Shown: one piece after another, positions 32,206 to 43,301 of the stretch
Numbering within the stretch: position 1 is the first letter of the stretch
How the letters are laid out: every line of letters starts with the position of its first letter
DNA from: Trichobilharzia regenti
Taxonomy: Eukaryota; Platyhelminthes; Trematoda; Strigeidida; Schistosomatidae
Reading direction: 5' to 3'
Length of the DNA stretch: 64,000 nucleotides
NCBI GenBank assembly: GCA_944472135.2
Contig: OX235267.1
Span: forward strand, 41,199,312-41,263,311
Notes under the pieces: generated by a model
Databases searched by the model: none
What the model was told of the DNA's origin: nothing
The model's input: the letters and a program-made list of their open reading frames with translations, nothing else
Program-made: the position numbers and the translations under genes

Positions 32206-32765
32206 TGCAGGATTTCATCATGAGCTGACATCAGTTAGAGAACCATTAGAAAACCTGGGAGTACTGGACAGCTGTTTCGTCCTAGTTTTGGACTCTTCAG
32301 CATCTCTCACCCCACCGGGGTTCGAACCCAAGACCTTTTGGTTACAAGCCTAGCGAGCTCGTATACCATTAAACCACTGGGACCCGATCCAATGGCTAAT
32401 TCACGATATAGCGCAACCTCTAGCCAATGTCTTCGACGAGTATTTGTCCTCACACCCGACCTGCTGCACCCTACTGGTCACGACTTCTCACTAGAATCTC
32501 AGGTAACTACCTACCTGAATACAGCAAGTCGGTAGTGAGCATCTCATTGATATTTAAGTATTGGTTTGTAGGGATTTGGTTGATTGGTTACAGGGTTTCA
32601 TTATGAGCCAACATTACTTAGAAGGTCCCGGGTTCGAACCCTGGTGGGTGCGCACTGCTGAAAAGTCCCAAACTAGGCTGACGAAACAGTTGTCCAGTAC
32701 TCCCTGCTGGTTTTCCAATGGTTCTCTAACTAATGTCAGCTCATGATGAAATCCTACAAGCAATC
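32206..32765. repeat. T2 SINE composite: minus unit, minus tail, then inverted plus unit
   Basis: A minus-strand full unit (32206-32560) is followed by a second minus tail (about 32566-32608) and then switches to plus strand (about 32609-32765, with GGGTTCGAACCC at about 32630). This combines a tandem and an inverted joint. Confidence 0.7.
32261..32306 (-). ncRNA. Hammerhead ribozyme motif (T2 SINE)
   Basis: Minus strand: CUGAAGA (32300-32294), stem II GUCC/GGAC (32293-32279), GAAA (32278-32275), the perfect palindrome ACAGCUGU, then C and CAGUAC. The stem I 5' side (GAGAUG instead of GUACUG) is weakened. Confidence 0.65.
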
Positions 32766-33166
32766 AAATCCCTACAAATCAATACTTGAAAACCTTCGAA
32801 ACTTATTCCTCTAAGCACTGATTTTCGCTGTTCTTCTTGTTGCTGTTGTTGTATAACCGTTTAATTTGTTTTCACATAGTGAATTCCTAATATATTTTTG
32901 TTGTTTTTATTGCCTCATTATTATATTACGTTGTTGTTGTCTGACCCTTTACACTGATTTAACCTTAATCTATTTCAATCGATTCTAACTCTTTCCAATT
33001 CACACTCTATTCAACTTATCTTAAATTTGTTTTCATTGATGGTGGTAGTCTAACTGGCTTCTTCCTAGATTTCCCATTTCGAGAATTTATCATAATTAAA
33101 GATATCTTTCATATTTGAACTTGTTAACATTTGAGAGTTCATCATCCTTTCGTGTTTTCCTCAACG

Positions 33167-33221
<55 letters not shown>

Positions 33222-33384
33222 CATTAATCACGAAAACGCCTTCTATCTATCTATTTACACACAACAAAACAAGGGTAACAATGACTTCATTGCGTATTCC
33301 ACAGATATACTAATTGTTCTTGTTTTTACTAAAAGGGCATGAGAAGAAATACAATCTACTTTTTTCAGGTAATGGGTTTGTAGG
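32766..33384. other. Intronic sequence with (AT)n
   Basis: Unassigned apart from the AT microsatellite at 33172-33217. Confidence 0.4.
33172..33217. repeat. (AT)n microsatellite
   Basis: About 23 uninterrupted TA units. Confidence 0.95.
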
Positions 33385-33925
33385 GATTTTGTTTGTTTTG
33401 TTTGATTGGTTGGAGGATTTCATCATGAGCTGACATCAGTTAAAAGAACCATTGGAAAGCCAACAGGTAGAGTACTGGACAGCCGACTGTTTCGTCAGCC
33501 TTGTTTGGGACTCTTCATCCGTATGCACCCACCCGGGGTTCGAACCCTGGACATCACAGACCATTAAGCCACTGGCCCTATTCAGTCAGTTAGTCTGGGG
33601 TTCTAGTGGAAAGCCGTGACCAGTAGGGTACAGCAGTAGGATGAAGGTGAGGCAGTGACTCATCGAAGAGGAAGATGCTGTGAAGTAGCCGCGCTATGTC
33701 ATGAATTGGCATTGGCTATTGGATCGGGTCCCAGTGGCTTAATTGGTCTACGAGCTTGCCCTGTAATCAGAAGTCCCTTAGTTCGGACCATGGCGGTGGA
33801 TGCGAACTGCCGAAGAGTCCCAAACTAGTCTAGCGAAGCAACTCTTCAGTAATCCACCTGTTGGTTTTCCAATTGTTCTCTAAGTGAGTGGTTCTCTGCT
33901 CATGATGAAATTCTCCAACCAATCT
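33385..33925. repeat. T2 SINE head-to-head inverted pair
   Basis: Minus-strand part 33385-33590 (reverse B-box at about 33537) joins a longer plus-strand unit 33590-33925. Hammerhead boxes have decayed in both. Confidence 0.7.
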
Positions 33926-33959
33926 CTTTTTTGTGGAGCTATTTTGAAGGAAAGATTTT

Positions 33960-34960
33960 GGATGCTGATAAATTATTGTTAGTTTGAAGGATTCTAATTT
34001 CCGCTTTCCTTTTTGTTTCCAAGCTGAGTAAATATCTTCGAATGTTTGGTGTGTGATTCCCTGCTGTAATATGTAAGATGATGCTTCTGCACTGGACTAC
34101 ACAGACTCGTGGTTTAAAGACAGGGAGTGTAAAGTGTGGTAGGGTGTTTTGATGACTGACATCACCTATTCTAGGAAGTTGTATCAGCTCCAGTGGAAAA
34201 ATTCCTGACGAAATCTCACCACAGATACAAAAGACTGGTATGACACTTCCCAACCCGACTTACGTCATCTCTGGAGTAGACGTGATATCCGACTATCGAT
34301 CAAAGGATTTGTATACAGCTCAGCAGTTTTCTCTGTCCTCCTTCTCAGAACTGTGATATATGAAAAGGGTTCCCGTCTTTGACCACAGATGTTCGCTTTC
34401 TATCTTCTGTATTAAGTATGATAACATAGTGAGTAGTAGTGAGCTTAGACGTAGGGTGTTACGTAAAGAGGGTAAGTTGGTCCAATGGGGTTGTAAAGGT
34501 GAACCGAATGAAATGGTTAGTACACGTGTTGCGCATTCCAAGCCACTGTCTTCCTCGACGAGTAATAATAACTGACATAAAATTTGGTTGGAAAAGCATT
34601 AGATGTCGTAAAACTAAAACATGGAATCACTCCATGAAATCTTTACCAGTTACTTTGAGCCAATCACGTAGGGTTTTTGTGTGGACGACCCGGTTGCGGA
34701 CTTCAAGGATTCTAGTAACCAATGGCTGGAGACTATTGATGGTGTACACCACCTCAAAATTGTTTTCTATGATGCAGATACATTCACTCTTTCTATGGTA
34801 CTATTCTTCCTTTCTCCCTCGCATTTCTGCTTACTATCCTTCTTTTGAATATCTTTTTCTCTCTCTCTTGTTCTACCTTTGTGTGTGCTACATGGAATGT
34901 GGCGACTGGAACTGGCATGCTGCACTTCTGTGCAAAGTTTTATGTTGAAACGCATTGAGT
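33960..34960 (+). mobile_element. RTE-A retrotransposon, 3' half, degenerate
   Basis: Matches RTE-A from just after its YADD box to the 3' UTR: CGAATGTTTGGTGTG at 34038, FDHRC-like at about 34380, and GTGTGCTACATGGAATGTGG at 34884. Several frameshifts. Confidence 0.75.
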
Positions 34961-35084
34961 CAGTTCCATGAGGGAATGTGCTTTGAAAATTTCACCTGTT
35001 TGATAGACAAAGTACTCATCACATTATGTGATTGTGTATTTATTTCCTTCCCTTCGTGAATCATTCGTTGCTTGGTCAGTGTTG

Positions 35085-35165
35085 TTGGTTAACTGTGAAT
35101 TACCGGGAGCGCATTTCGCCCTATTTGAGACTCGTCAGTCTAATGTACCTACAACTCGAGTGAGT
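35085..35165 (-). repeat. Sm-alpha-like fragment with hammerhead
   Basis: Minus strand 35149-35101: AUUAGA, CUGACGA (35138-35132), stem II GUCU/GGGC with two G-U pairs, GAAA (35117-35114), UGCGCUC. The core boxes are intact; stems I and III are damaged. The loop CAAAUA is as in Sm-alpha. Confidence 0.6.
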
Positions 35166-35991
35166 GAGTGAGTGATGGTGTATACTATTTCTTTGACTAA
35201 ATACTTTTTGTTGTGCGCTTACTCATCACCTTGTTGTATGGAGAGATGATAGTTAGAGTTGGGAGGGAAAACCCGAGTGTTACTCTATAAGACTCTAACT
35301 ATCAGCAGCCTCCATGCTAACAGTGCACATTAAACTGCTTCTATAGACGACAACCCTTTTTATAAGAGCTAACATTACTACTCAACTTTTCAAGTGAGCA
35401 TATGACAAGATGAAAAACGTTTTCTTCAGCGTCATCGTTAATGACGACCCGATGAGAGAAAAAAATCGTTTTCAAATTATTATCACTATCATTTCCTGAT
35501 ATTTCCCAAATTATGGGAGACTTCTGCTGACTGTATACGCCCCTGAGAAGGGTTATTGATACTAGAATTGCGTTTCTCACTGCATAATTCTAAACATTGT
35601 GTGTGTCAGACAGGTGATTTCACTCATTTAAATGGTACAGGGATAAATAAAAAGCCATAAACATGATTAACCATTCCTTGTGTCAATGGTTAACACTGAT
35701 TCCAACACCAGTGACTCATCATTTCTCGGTGTATTTCTATGCGTCAAACAAGGAAGACTGTTCGTCAATAATCTACTGATGACAAGCAACAGTAACAGTC
35801 TTGGAAGCATCGCTTATCGTGAAATTCGTCGGTCGCTAAGAGAAGAGCACCTAATATTTCTGATGCATGAACTTTGTCTCCCAACATCTTGTTCATGAGG
35901 TCACCCAGCAGTTCACGACTGATGCATTATTCTAGAGCTCAGGAGTACCTATCCCTTAAGAAACAAACCAGTATAGCCTACTTACGTGGTC
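35166..35991. other. Intronic sequence, unassigned
   Basis: No gene or repeat family is recognised. A TGAG repeat lies at about 35158-35175. Confidence 0.3.
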
Positions 35992-36285
35992 TGTGGTGAG
36001 AGCAGGCTGCTAGCCAATTGGTAGACATTAATCTACGTCAATGTCTAGGTCACTAATATTGTCTGTGAGAAAATATGAACAAGGCTGTTTCAACAACCAA
36101 TCACAGGAAACTTAAACGTGGGCAAATATGATTCGCAAATATATGGCTTAACTTTCCGAGAAGCCAGAAGCAGCCAATCAGAATAGCTTGAATAAGCTAT
36201 AATAGTGTACATAAAATATATATAAATACGTGTTGATTTCTGTAATAAAACGATCTGTTGTCGGCCCTTGTCTTCTGTTGTTACA
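35992..36285 (+). repeat. Solo LTR
   Basis: 294 bp starting TGTGGTGAGAG and ending CTTCTGTTGTTACA. It contains a TATA-like ATAAAATATATATAAAT at about 36210 and AATAAAA at 36243. It matches LTRs at 57892-58186 and 61913-62219. No clear target duplication is visible. Confidence 0.75.
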
Positions 36286-36467
36286 GTCAATCTTGTATGT
36301 TGTCCATACCAAACGTGTGACTAGCATACCCGAGGACATTCAAATGGCTGATCGTACCCGAGGTTAAAGTGCCTCGATTGTTGTTTAGAGGAACCCAAAT
36401 AAGATGAAGTGAAGTGAAGGATTTTTATGGCTGAGGTATTTCTTATCTTGTGCATCCACTTTTAACT

Positions 36468-37335
36468 ATTATTACTGTTATTATTATTCCCTTGAGTTCT
36501 GAGTGGAACATAGGGCTTCCAACAACACATCTCTACTTCATCCTATCTCCTACCGTCCTCTTCAGCTGGATTGGACCATGATTGCCGATAATCTGTCATC
36601 TCTTCCTCACCACACGATCTCCTCCATGTCACCCTCGAAGTGACGACCTACTCGTTGTTTCCCATTGGGATTTCACTCGAGCGATGACCTGGATTGGGGG
36701 CGATGTCATTCGACGATCTCCTCACTATATGGCCGATCAATCCATCTCCATTTCTTCGTACATATTTGTTGAGCAATCGGTTCTTGGTTGGCTTTTTCCC
36801 ACAGTTTCTTGTAGCTTATTTTTTCTGGCTATTTGATCTTCAGTATGGAGCTAGAGAAGTCAACTATTGATGAAAGTCTGACACGCAGTGGAAGTTTCTG
36901 TCCCGTATAGAAGGACCAACTTGACATTGACGTTGAAAATGTGAATCTTGTTCCTTGTGTTGAGTGCAGAAGATTTCCAAACTACTTTCAGGTTGATAAA
37001 GACGTATCCTGCCTTTTTGATTCTGCTTGGTCTGCCTAGACATCTTCATCTCTTCCTAATTCCCGTGGTTGAAACCGTGTTTCCTAGACGGATAAATAAA
37101 GGAGGTAACCTGTTTTTAAACCTTTCTCGTTGATGGTGATTGGTGCTGGTTGTTGTTGTTGTTGTTGCTGTTGGTTGGTTATGTTCATCACCTCCATCTT
37201 CTCTCTGTTCACTTGAAGTCAGTCCTGTCTTCGCTGCCTGCCTGCCTGCCTGTTTCTTCAGCCAGTTTGTTAGTTTTCGCCTGTAAGTCTTCGAGTTTAT
37301 GTGACAAGATCTGCATTTCTCAGATGATATACGTC
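36468..37335 (-). mobile_element. RTE-B retrotransposon, 3' part, degenerate
   Basis: Starts with the ATTATTATTCCC tail and runs through the CAA tract complement (GTTGTTGTTGTTGTTGC at about 37152) to the RT-proximal region near 37330. Confidence 0.75.
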
Positions 37336-37468
37336 TAATATCACATAAGTTTTCATTATTAACAAAGTTAAATTAATATTTATATGTGTGTCTTACTTCC
37401 ATAGAAAAGTGTTACATTGCGTTCATGTATTTTGTTTTTGCGTTTAGTTAATCTGCCGCCCACTTGTG

Positions 37469-37713
37469 CGACGGTCGTACAGCAATAAAATTCTAGCCAA
37501 CCACGCCTCATGTGGTCCAGAGTTCGATCCCCGGTCACCGACGCACTCACTCCTTTACCTCACTAAGCCAGTAATAAGAATAGGAAAGAAGGAAGGTTGG
37601 GCATGAGGCGGCTAGCAGCCTCATCCAGTAAAAATAAACACCACTGCTACAGAAACTTTAAGTCTCTAACTTGAAGCTAATGTCTGTTCCGCTGGGAACG
37701 TAAAGGAATAAAC
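37469..37713 (+). repeat. T4 SINE (T1-type head, RTE-B tail)
   Basis: Head with B-box-like GAGTTCGATCCCC at about 37520, middle GGTTGGGCATGAGG at about 37595. The tail GAAGCTAATGTCTG (about 37673) then GGGAACGTAAAGGAATAA resembles the RTE-B 3' end at 54403-54440. Confidence 0.75.
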
Positions 37714-37780
37714 AGAAACCTGCCCACTTAAAAGTCACTCAAGTGTTCTCAAGTATTTTTCTTCACCTTGTTGTTATTGA

Positions 37781-38116
<336 letters not shown>

Positions 38117-38128
38117 TAGTCTATTTTA

Positions 38129-38545
38129 CTATTATTATTATTGTTCCCTTGGATTCCTAGTGGAACATAGGGCTTCAACTGCATGTCTCCACTTGCTTCT
38201 GTCTTCCTTCTGCTGTACTTTTCACCTGCATCCATGTTAGTTCATACTCTTTCAACTCTTCTTCACACGATCTCCTCCATGTCACCCTTGCACTGACGTT
38301 CCACTCGAGCAATGTCCTGACGCGCGCGATGTCACCCAGCGGCCTCCTCAGACGCGAGTGTCCAATCCATCTCAATCCACTTTCTCCTGCATATTTGTTG
38401 GGCGGCGATTGGTTCTTGTTTTGTTTGTTCCCATAGTTTCTTTCCTGCCCGGCCATCTGATTTTCAGTATAGAGCGAAGACAGTTGTTGGTTGATAAAGG
38501 TCTGCAACAGGCTGTTGGAAATATTCTTTGTGACCTCCCCCCGCC
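38129..38545 (-). mobile_element. RTE-B 3' fragment adjacent to a G(o) exon
   Basis: Begins with TATTATTATTATTG about 18 bases after the donor of the exon ending 38110. The minus strand reads pieces of RWIGHSRLRRPLGDIAR (about 38375-38325) and LQTFINQQLSS (about 38505-38475). Confidence 0.8.
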
Positions 38546-38624
38546 AAGTTTCTGTATTTTATTTTTGTTCAAAAAACACCAACAACAACAAAACCAATAG
38601 TTTCCAACTGTTAGTTTGAAATAA

Positions 38625-38865
38625 GATCATGATGATGACATCTCATTTAGAGAGGACTATTGAAAACCACGGAATAATAGATATTAATATTAGAAGTTAG
38701 AATTCCTGGGCACTCTCCTTGTAACCTGAAGGTAGGTAGGTTGTGGGTTCGAATCCTAGTGGCGATGGTGGGGAGGGGTGTGCTACCGTAGACTAGGACG
38801 AAACAGTCGTCTACTAGTACTCCATGGTTTTCAATGCTTCTCTAACCTGATGTCATTTTGTGATT
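38625..38865 (+). repeat. T2 SINE, worn
   Basis: A small minus tail (38625-38680) precedes a plus copy with GGGTTCGAATCC at about 38746 and CTAGGACGAAACAG at about 38795. Bases 38866-39289 hold nothing assigned. Confidence 0.55.
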
Positions 38866-39289
38866 CACCTGGAAAAGAGATTCACTTCTTATCCGGAAGG
38901 ATTTCGTGTTATATAATGGTGAAAGATTCGGAAGACTTCTTTGAGATGTGTGATTTTCATCGGTTTATACAGCCATGAGGTTTCGAGTTACGATCCCGCT
39001 CCCCCAACTTTTTTCCTGAACAGCTGAATAATATCATCAGCACACCCAAACACAGTATTTGCAGCTCGAAACGCCGTGGTACATGGAACATCTCTTCCCG
39101 TCAACCGAATTTCTGCTTCTCTTGTACCAGTATGAGCTATGGAAAAGAACTGTTGGAAATGGAGAAAGATAGATATTAACTATTCACGGAAAGTGTTTCA
39201 TCTTGGAATAGATTCACTGAATAACTAAAATCGCTGTTAGGCATGTGAGTATTAAGTCAACTAGTTGCATATTGGACCTAAGTGGTCCA

Positions 39290-40450
39290 GTGGATATAAG
39301 GCTTTACTTCGGTGGTTCACTGGTAGGATACTACTGGCCAGCCAAGCTAAGTGTGGTCCGGAGCTCGATCCCCGGCCAACTCACTCCTATACCTATCTTA
39401 GCTGGTAGTAAGCCCGGTGAAGAGGGGAGGTCGAGTGTGAGGCTAGCACGGTCATTCCATAAAGCCTGAAGCCTTGGGCACTGTGGTAGAGCCTAACTCC
39501 ATTACGCATACGTACTCCAATTACTTCAAGAAAAATAACATCAGTAGCTGAACATGTCAGTAGATTATGTCTAAGAGAAGAACTACATCGAATTACTGGG
39601 AAACTAAATAATATGCGAAATGAAATCGAAAAATTCAAACACAAACTCAAATGTATGATCAATGACAAAGATAATGTAACTGTTGTCGAAACATCCAAAA
39701 AAGCTAGAGAATCAGCATTAAGAAAGTCAAAAACCACAGAAATAAAAAAGTGGCAGAAAAGAAAACAATAAATGATGAAATTGACGCCAACGTTTCATCC
39801 TCATCATTGACAGAACAAAAAATTGGGTGGCCAACCTCTCATTATCAAGGGAACTAAGCTCTAGTTAGATAAAAGAAATTGAGAAAGGACTAAATTTCAA
39901 TGTAACAGTTAACAAATTAAAGCCAGAGGATGTCACTCTTAACATGGAAGTAGCACTAGGTTCAACAGATAATACAACAGCAGAAGAGGTTAGAGCACAA
40001 TGTGCATTAACCCTGAAAAATCAAAAGAAGGCAAAATCAAACTTAACAAAATCAGAAAGAGAAGCATTAATTAGTCTAAAACAGGATAAAAATATTGTCG
40101 TCGCAAAAGCTGACAAAGGAAACGCCACCGTAGTTTGGGATAAATCTGACTATATCAAAAAAGTCACTGAACATATTCACACGGGTCAATATGAGGAAAT
40201 TAAGAAGCCTGTAGATACAATAATGAATAAGGTTAAGAAATCTAAAGCAGAATTAATACGCAGAATGAAACCGTCACTGGGTGAGTCTAAATGGTTTAAT
40301 TTAATGCCAAAAACTAATAAAGCTAGTAGAATATATGGTACTATTAAAATACATAAGCCAGGTTACTCCATACGACCAATAGTAGACTTTAGGAAAGCCT
40401 GAAGCCGTATGTGTCCCTCTGGGGGAATATCAAAAAAAACGAAATAATAA
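39290..40450 (+). repeat. T4 SINE split by a Penelope-like insertion
   Basis: Head and middle at 39290-39473 (GAGCTCGATCCCCGG at about 39362), tail at 40394-40450 (GAAGCCGTATGTGTCCCTC). AAAGCCTGAAGCC flanks the insertion at 39461-39473 and 40394-40406. Confidence 0.75.
39474..40393 (+). mobile_element. Penelope-like element P4, 5' part only, with 13-bp target duplication
   Basis: Starts TTGGGCACTGTGGTAGAGCC, like the inverted repeat arm at 44040. It encodes the N-terminal part of a Penelope-type reverse transcriptase in pieces. A coiled-coil-like piece at about 39541-39770 ends in a stop. The frame at 39944-40402 contains LTKSEREALISLKQD, IVVAKADKGNATVVWD and LMPKTNKASRIYGTIKIHKP. The element stops at RPIVDF, before the catalytic region. 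Penelope elements normally lose the 5' end, so loss of the 3' end here is odd. Confidence 0.8.
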
Positions 40451-40551
40451 CTAATAACAGTAGTTGTTGCGTATTGGACAAGCTCTGAAATACTTATCTA
40501 GGCTTCGTTTCTTGGACATATAGAGCCACTGTCGAAGTCGACATACCAGAA

Positions 40552-40740
40552 TAATTTTTTTTTGATTTACAGCTTGATTCCACACTGTATTTTTGGTACA
40601 AGTATGGAATTTTCAGCATGGATATCGGTAGCCCAAATTTTGCAGGCCGGGCATAGATATCAGGTGTGAGTTGGCAGGGGATCGAACCTCGTACCATGTG
40701 CATGGTCGGCGAGAGTCCTAACCACTGTGTCACCGACGCA
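40552..40740 (-). repeat. T1 SINE
   Basis: Minus strand: head GCGTCGGTGACACAGTGG (ending 40740), reverse B-box GGATCGAACCTC at about 40679, CR1-type tail at 40562-40625. Confidence 0.8.
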
Positions 40741-40914
40741 TTTCCAGTCTTGTTATAAAGGCGCCTCTGACGGGGTTAGATTAAGACACATATATTCAAT
40801 TTATGAATTCGTCGACTATTTATGTGATCGGCGTGAAAAGACACTGACTACCAACCAGTCTCGTATCTTTGACGTACTATGCAAATTTTCACTAGTTGGT
40901 TTGTAAGGATTATA

Positions 40915-41420
40915 TTTGTTTTTGCGGATTGATCACGGATTGATTATCACTTAGAGAATTGTTGGAAACCAGCACAGGAGTACTGAATAGCTGTTTCATC
41001 AGCCTAGTTTGGGAGTCATCGGTAGTACGCACCCAGCCCACTGCCTGCGTTCGGACCCAGGACCCTCCAGTTACAACAACGCAGTTTCCTGGAGTTCTAG
41101 TGAGAGAAGTCGTGACCAGTGGGGTTCATCCAGTTGAAAGTGAGGGTGGAGTTCCCGTCTATGACATTGGTTCGTGGTCCCCCTCCCCTAAAACCACGAA
41201 TTGGTGAAAGTTAGAATTCATGGGTTGGCCATTGAATCGGATCAGAGTGGCTGAATGGTATGCGAAGTAGTTTGTTTTGTAACTGGAAGGTCCTGGGTTC
41301 AAACCCTGGCAGTGGGGTGGGTGCGTACTACCGATGATTCCCAAACTAGGCTGATGAAACAGCTGTCCATTACTCTGGTATCGATTTTCAATGGTTCTCT
41401 AATTGATAACAATTGTATAC
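40915..41420. repeat. T2 SINE head-to-head inverted pair
   Basis: Minus part 40915-41081 abuts a plus unit 41082-41420. The hammerhead boxes in both read CCGAUGA with GAAA retained, so one core base (U4) is changed. Confidence 0.7.
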
Positions 41421-41444
41421 AAATATTGATAAGAAACTTTGTAT

Positions 41445-41915
41445 TATTATATGTTTAAAACTTGGACACAGTGATAGTAAGTAATTCCATGTTAGTTTGT
41501 TTATCAGATGTATCACACAGTGAAACAGTATTATTATTTACTGGATGACATTTCGAACAAAATTTATTGTTCTTAATCATATCAATTATGATCACACAAC
41601 TCCGAAAATTAAGTTTTATAGTTTTATTTGTCCTCTCTTATTTGTCGTCGTAGGGCTAGTAGTATTTTCCAGACATATGTGTGGACAGGTGTCGAATCAT
41701 TCCTATTACATGTATTTGCAGTTGATTCGATAAACAAAGCGTCTGTTATCGATCTCTCCCTCCACCCTAAGGCATTAGATTTTAAAACTGTCATCCTATC
41801 CCATCCTATTATATGGTTGTGTGTAACTGCATGTGGTGAGTGCTATAGCTGAACTATTCTCTAGATTTCTTACCTTATTTGGGTCAACCAATCTAGATTT
41901 TGCTAGGTTTTTATG
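41445..41915 (+). repeat. Penelope-like terminal repeat plus spacer repeat
   Basis: Bases 41461-41600 match the terminal arm at 44050-44170. Bases 41625-41915 match the spacer at 44440-44690. The order is the same as inside the large inverted repeat. Confidence 0.55.
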
Positions 41916-41964
41916 CTCGGCTAGTCTGACTGTCTGACTACCAAGCCAGATGATCAACCGCATC

Positions 41965-42130
41965 GAAATGCTATTAGATAGATGGTTGGAGGAAGTCGAC
42001 CCTGCTTGCCCTACGTTTCATGCTTGTCGTCATTAGTCAGCAAGACATGTCTGCATCATCGAAAGAACTGGTATCCTTTGAGAAACTGGAAACCCCACAT
42101 CAACCAGTATCACTGCAATCGCGGAGACGT
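41965..42130 (-). repeat. T3 SINE, worn
   Basis: Minus strand shows CUUGCUGACUAAUGACG, then AAGCAUGAAACGUAGG. This is a T3 hammerhead with an insertion in the core. Confidence 0.55.
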
Positions 42131-42371
42131 GTTTAACATTAAGCTTTTCTGTCTCCAACCATCTAACAACATGTGTCGATTTTTTTGTAGCAGACAGGGG
42201 TTGTAGTTTATGTGAAACGTGTTATGTAATGTGTATTTGCGCAACAAACACATTTCGGAAATTCTGATCACACCCCCGGGTACTTGTCATACACAGTTAG
42301 TTATATAGTAGGCGAGAAAGCATGAATTATTACAATACAGGTCAGATTGTGTACAAGTCTATGGAAATACC

Positions 42372-43301
42372 ATGCGGACAGGACACTATCTAAATTATCA
42401 TAGTTTCTGTCCACTGCAGTATAAAAAAGCGTTGGTTAAGTGTTTGTTCAAACGCATTCACCAGGTATGTACTGCCGACACAATTGAAGAAGAAAGACAA
42501 CAGCTCACTGAAATATTGTTGGATAACAATCTTTTTTCCCTTCACGTTCCCAGTGGAACATAGGGTCTCAAGCTAGTGGCTTGAAGTCTCTGTAGCAGTG
42601 TTTATTTTTACAGAATGGGGTTGCCAGCCTCATACCCAACCTTTCCTCTTTACCAGAGTTATTTCTGGCTTAGCGAGGTAAAAGAGTGAGTGCGTTGGCC
42701 GGGGATCAAGCTCCGGACCATGTGCATGGTCGGCAAGCGTCCTAACCGCTATGCCACCGACGCACTGGATAACAATTACCCGCTGAGATTTATTGGGCGT
42801 TACGGAAGTGTCAGTCAAAGAGCTCTACCAATCCAATTAGCTCTCAAAAAGGATGTTTTTGAATATATCCTTGACGTACAGGGGGGGGGGATCAACAAAG
42901 TCTGGTCACTAAACAGAGATCCAAGGCCACAAATTTACTATGCAGCTAGATTTATCTTCATAGAGAAAACGACAACTATGCTGTCCTGTAAACCCTCACA
43001 GTATCCGAACGATAGTATGCGTGTGTGTGTGTGTGGACACATGTACATAGGAAAGACCCATAGGTCTCTTCAGATGAGGGCTACAGAACATATTCCAAAG
43101 TGGCTGCAACAACAAATAAAACCGCTGGATACAATTGATTTTGGAAACAGATGTCCAACATCATCTATAGCGAAGCACATTATAGAGACGGGTCATAAGG
43201 TTGATTTCAACAATACCTTTAAGCCCATATATAAATCAAGGTTGGGTCACATACTTAAATTTGTTGAAGCCTTAGCCATAAAAAGACTTAAACCTGCCTA
43301 A
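42372..43301 (+). pseudogene. P1 reverse transcriptase C-terminus and GIY-YIG endonuclease, SINE-interrupted
   Basis: The coding sequence is split by a SINE at 42531-42765; without it TEILLDNN would continue into YPLRFIG. The GIY-YIG domain (about 43020-43260) has MYIGKT for the YIG half and an arginine about ten residues on. It ends ALAIKRLKPA and stops at 43299. Known role in the family: a single-strand nicking activity that supports integration. This copy lacks RT motifs and cannot be autonomous. Confidence 0.8.
42531..42765 (-). repeat. T4 SINE inserted in P1, 11-bp target duplication
   Basis: TGGATAACAAT stands at 42520-42530 and 42766-42776. The minus strand reads GCGTCGGTGGCATAGCGG, a B-box-like GCTTGATCCCC, then the T4 middle and RTE-B-like tail (GACCCTATGTTCCACTGGG). 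An intact recent insertion. Confidence 0.85.
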
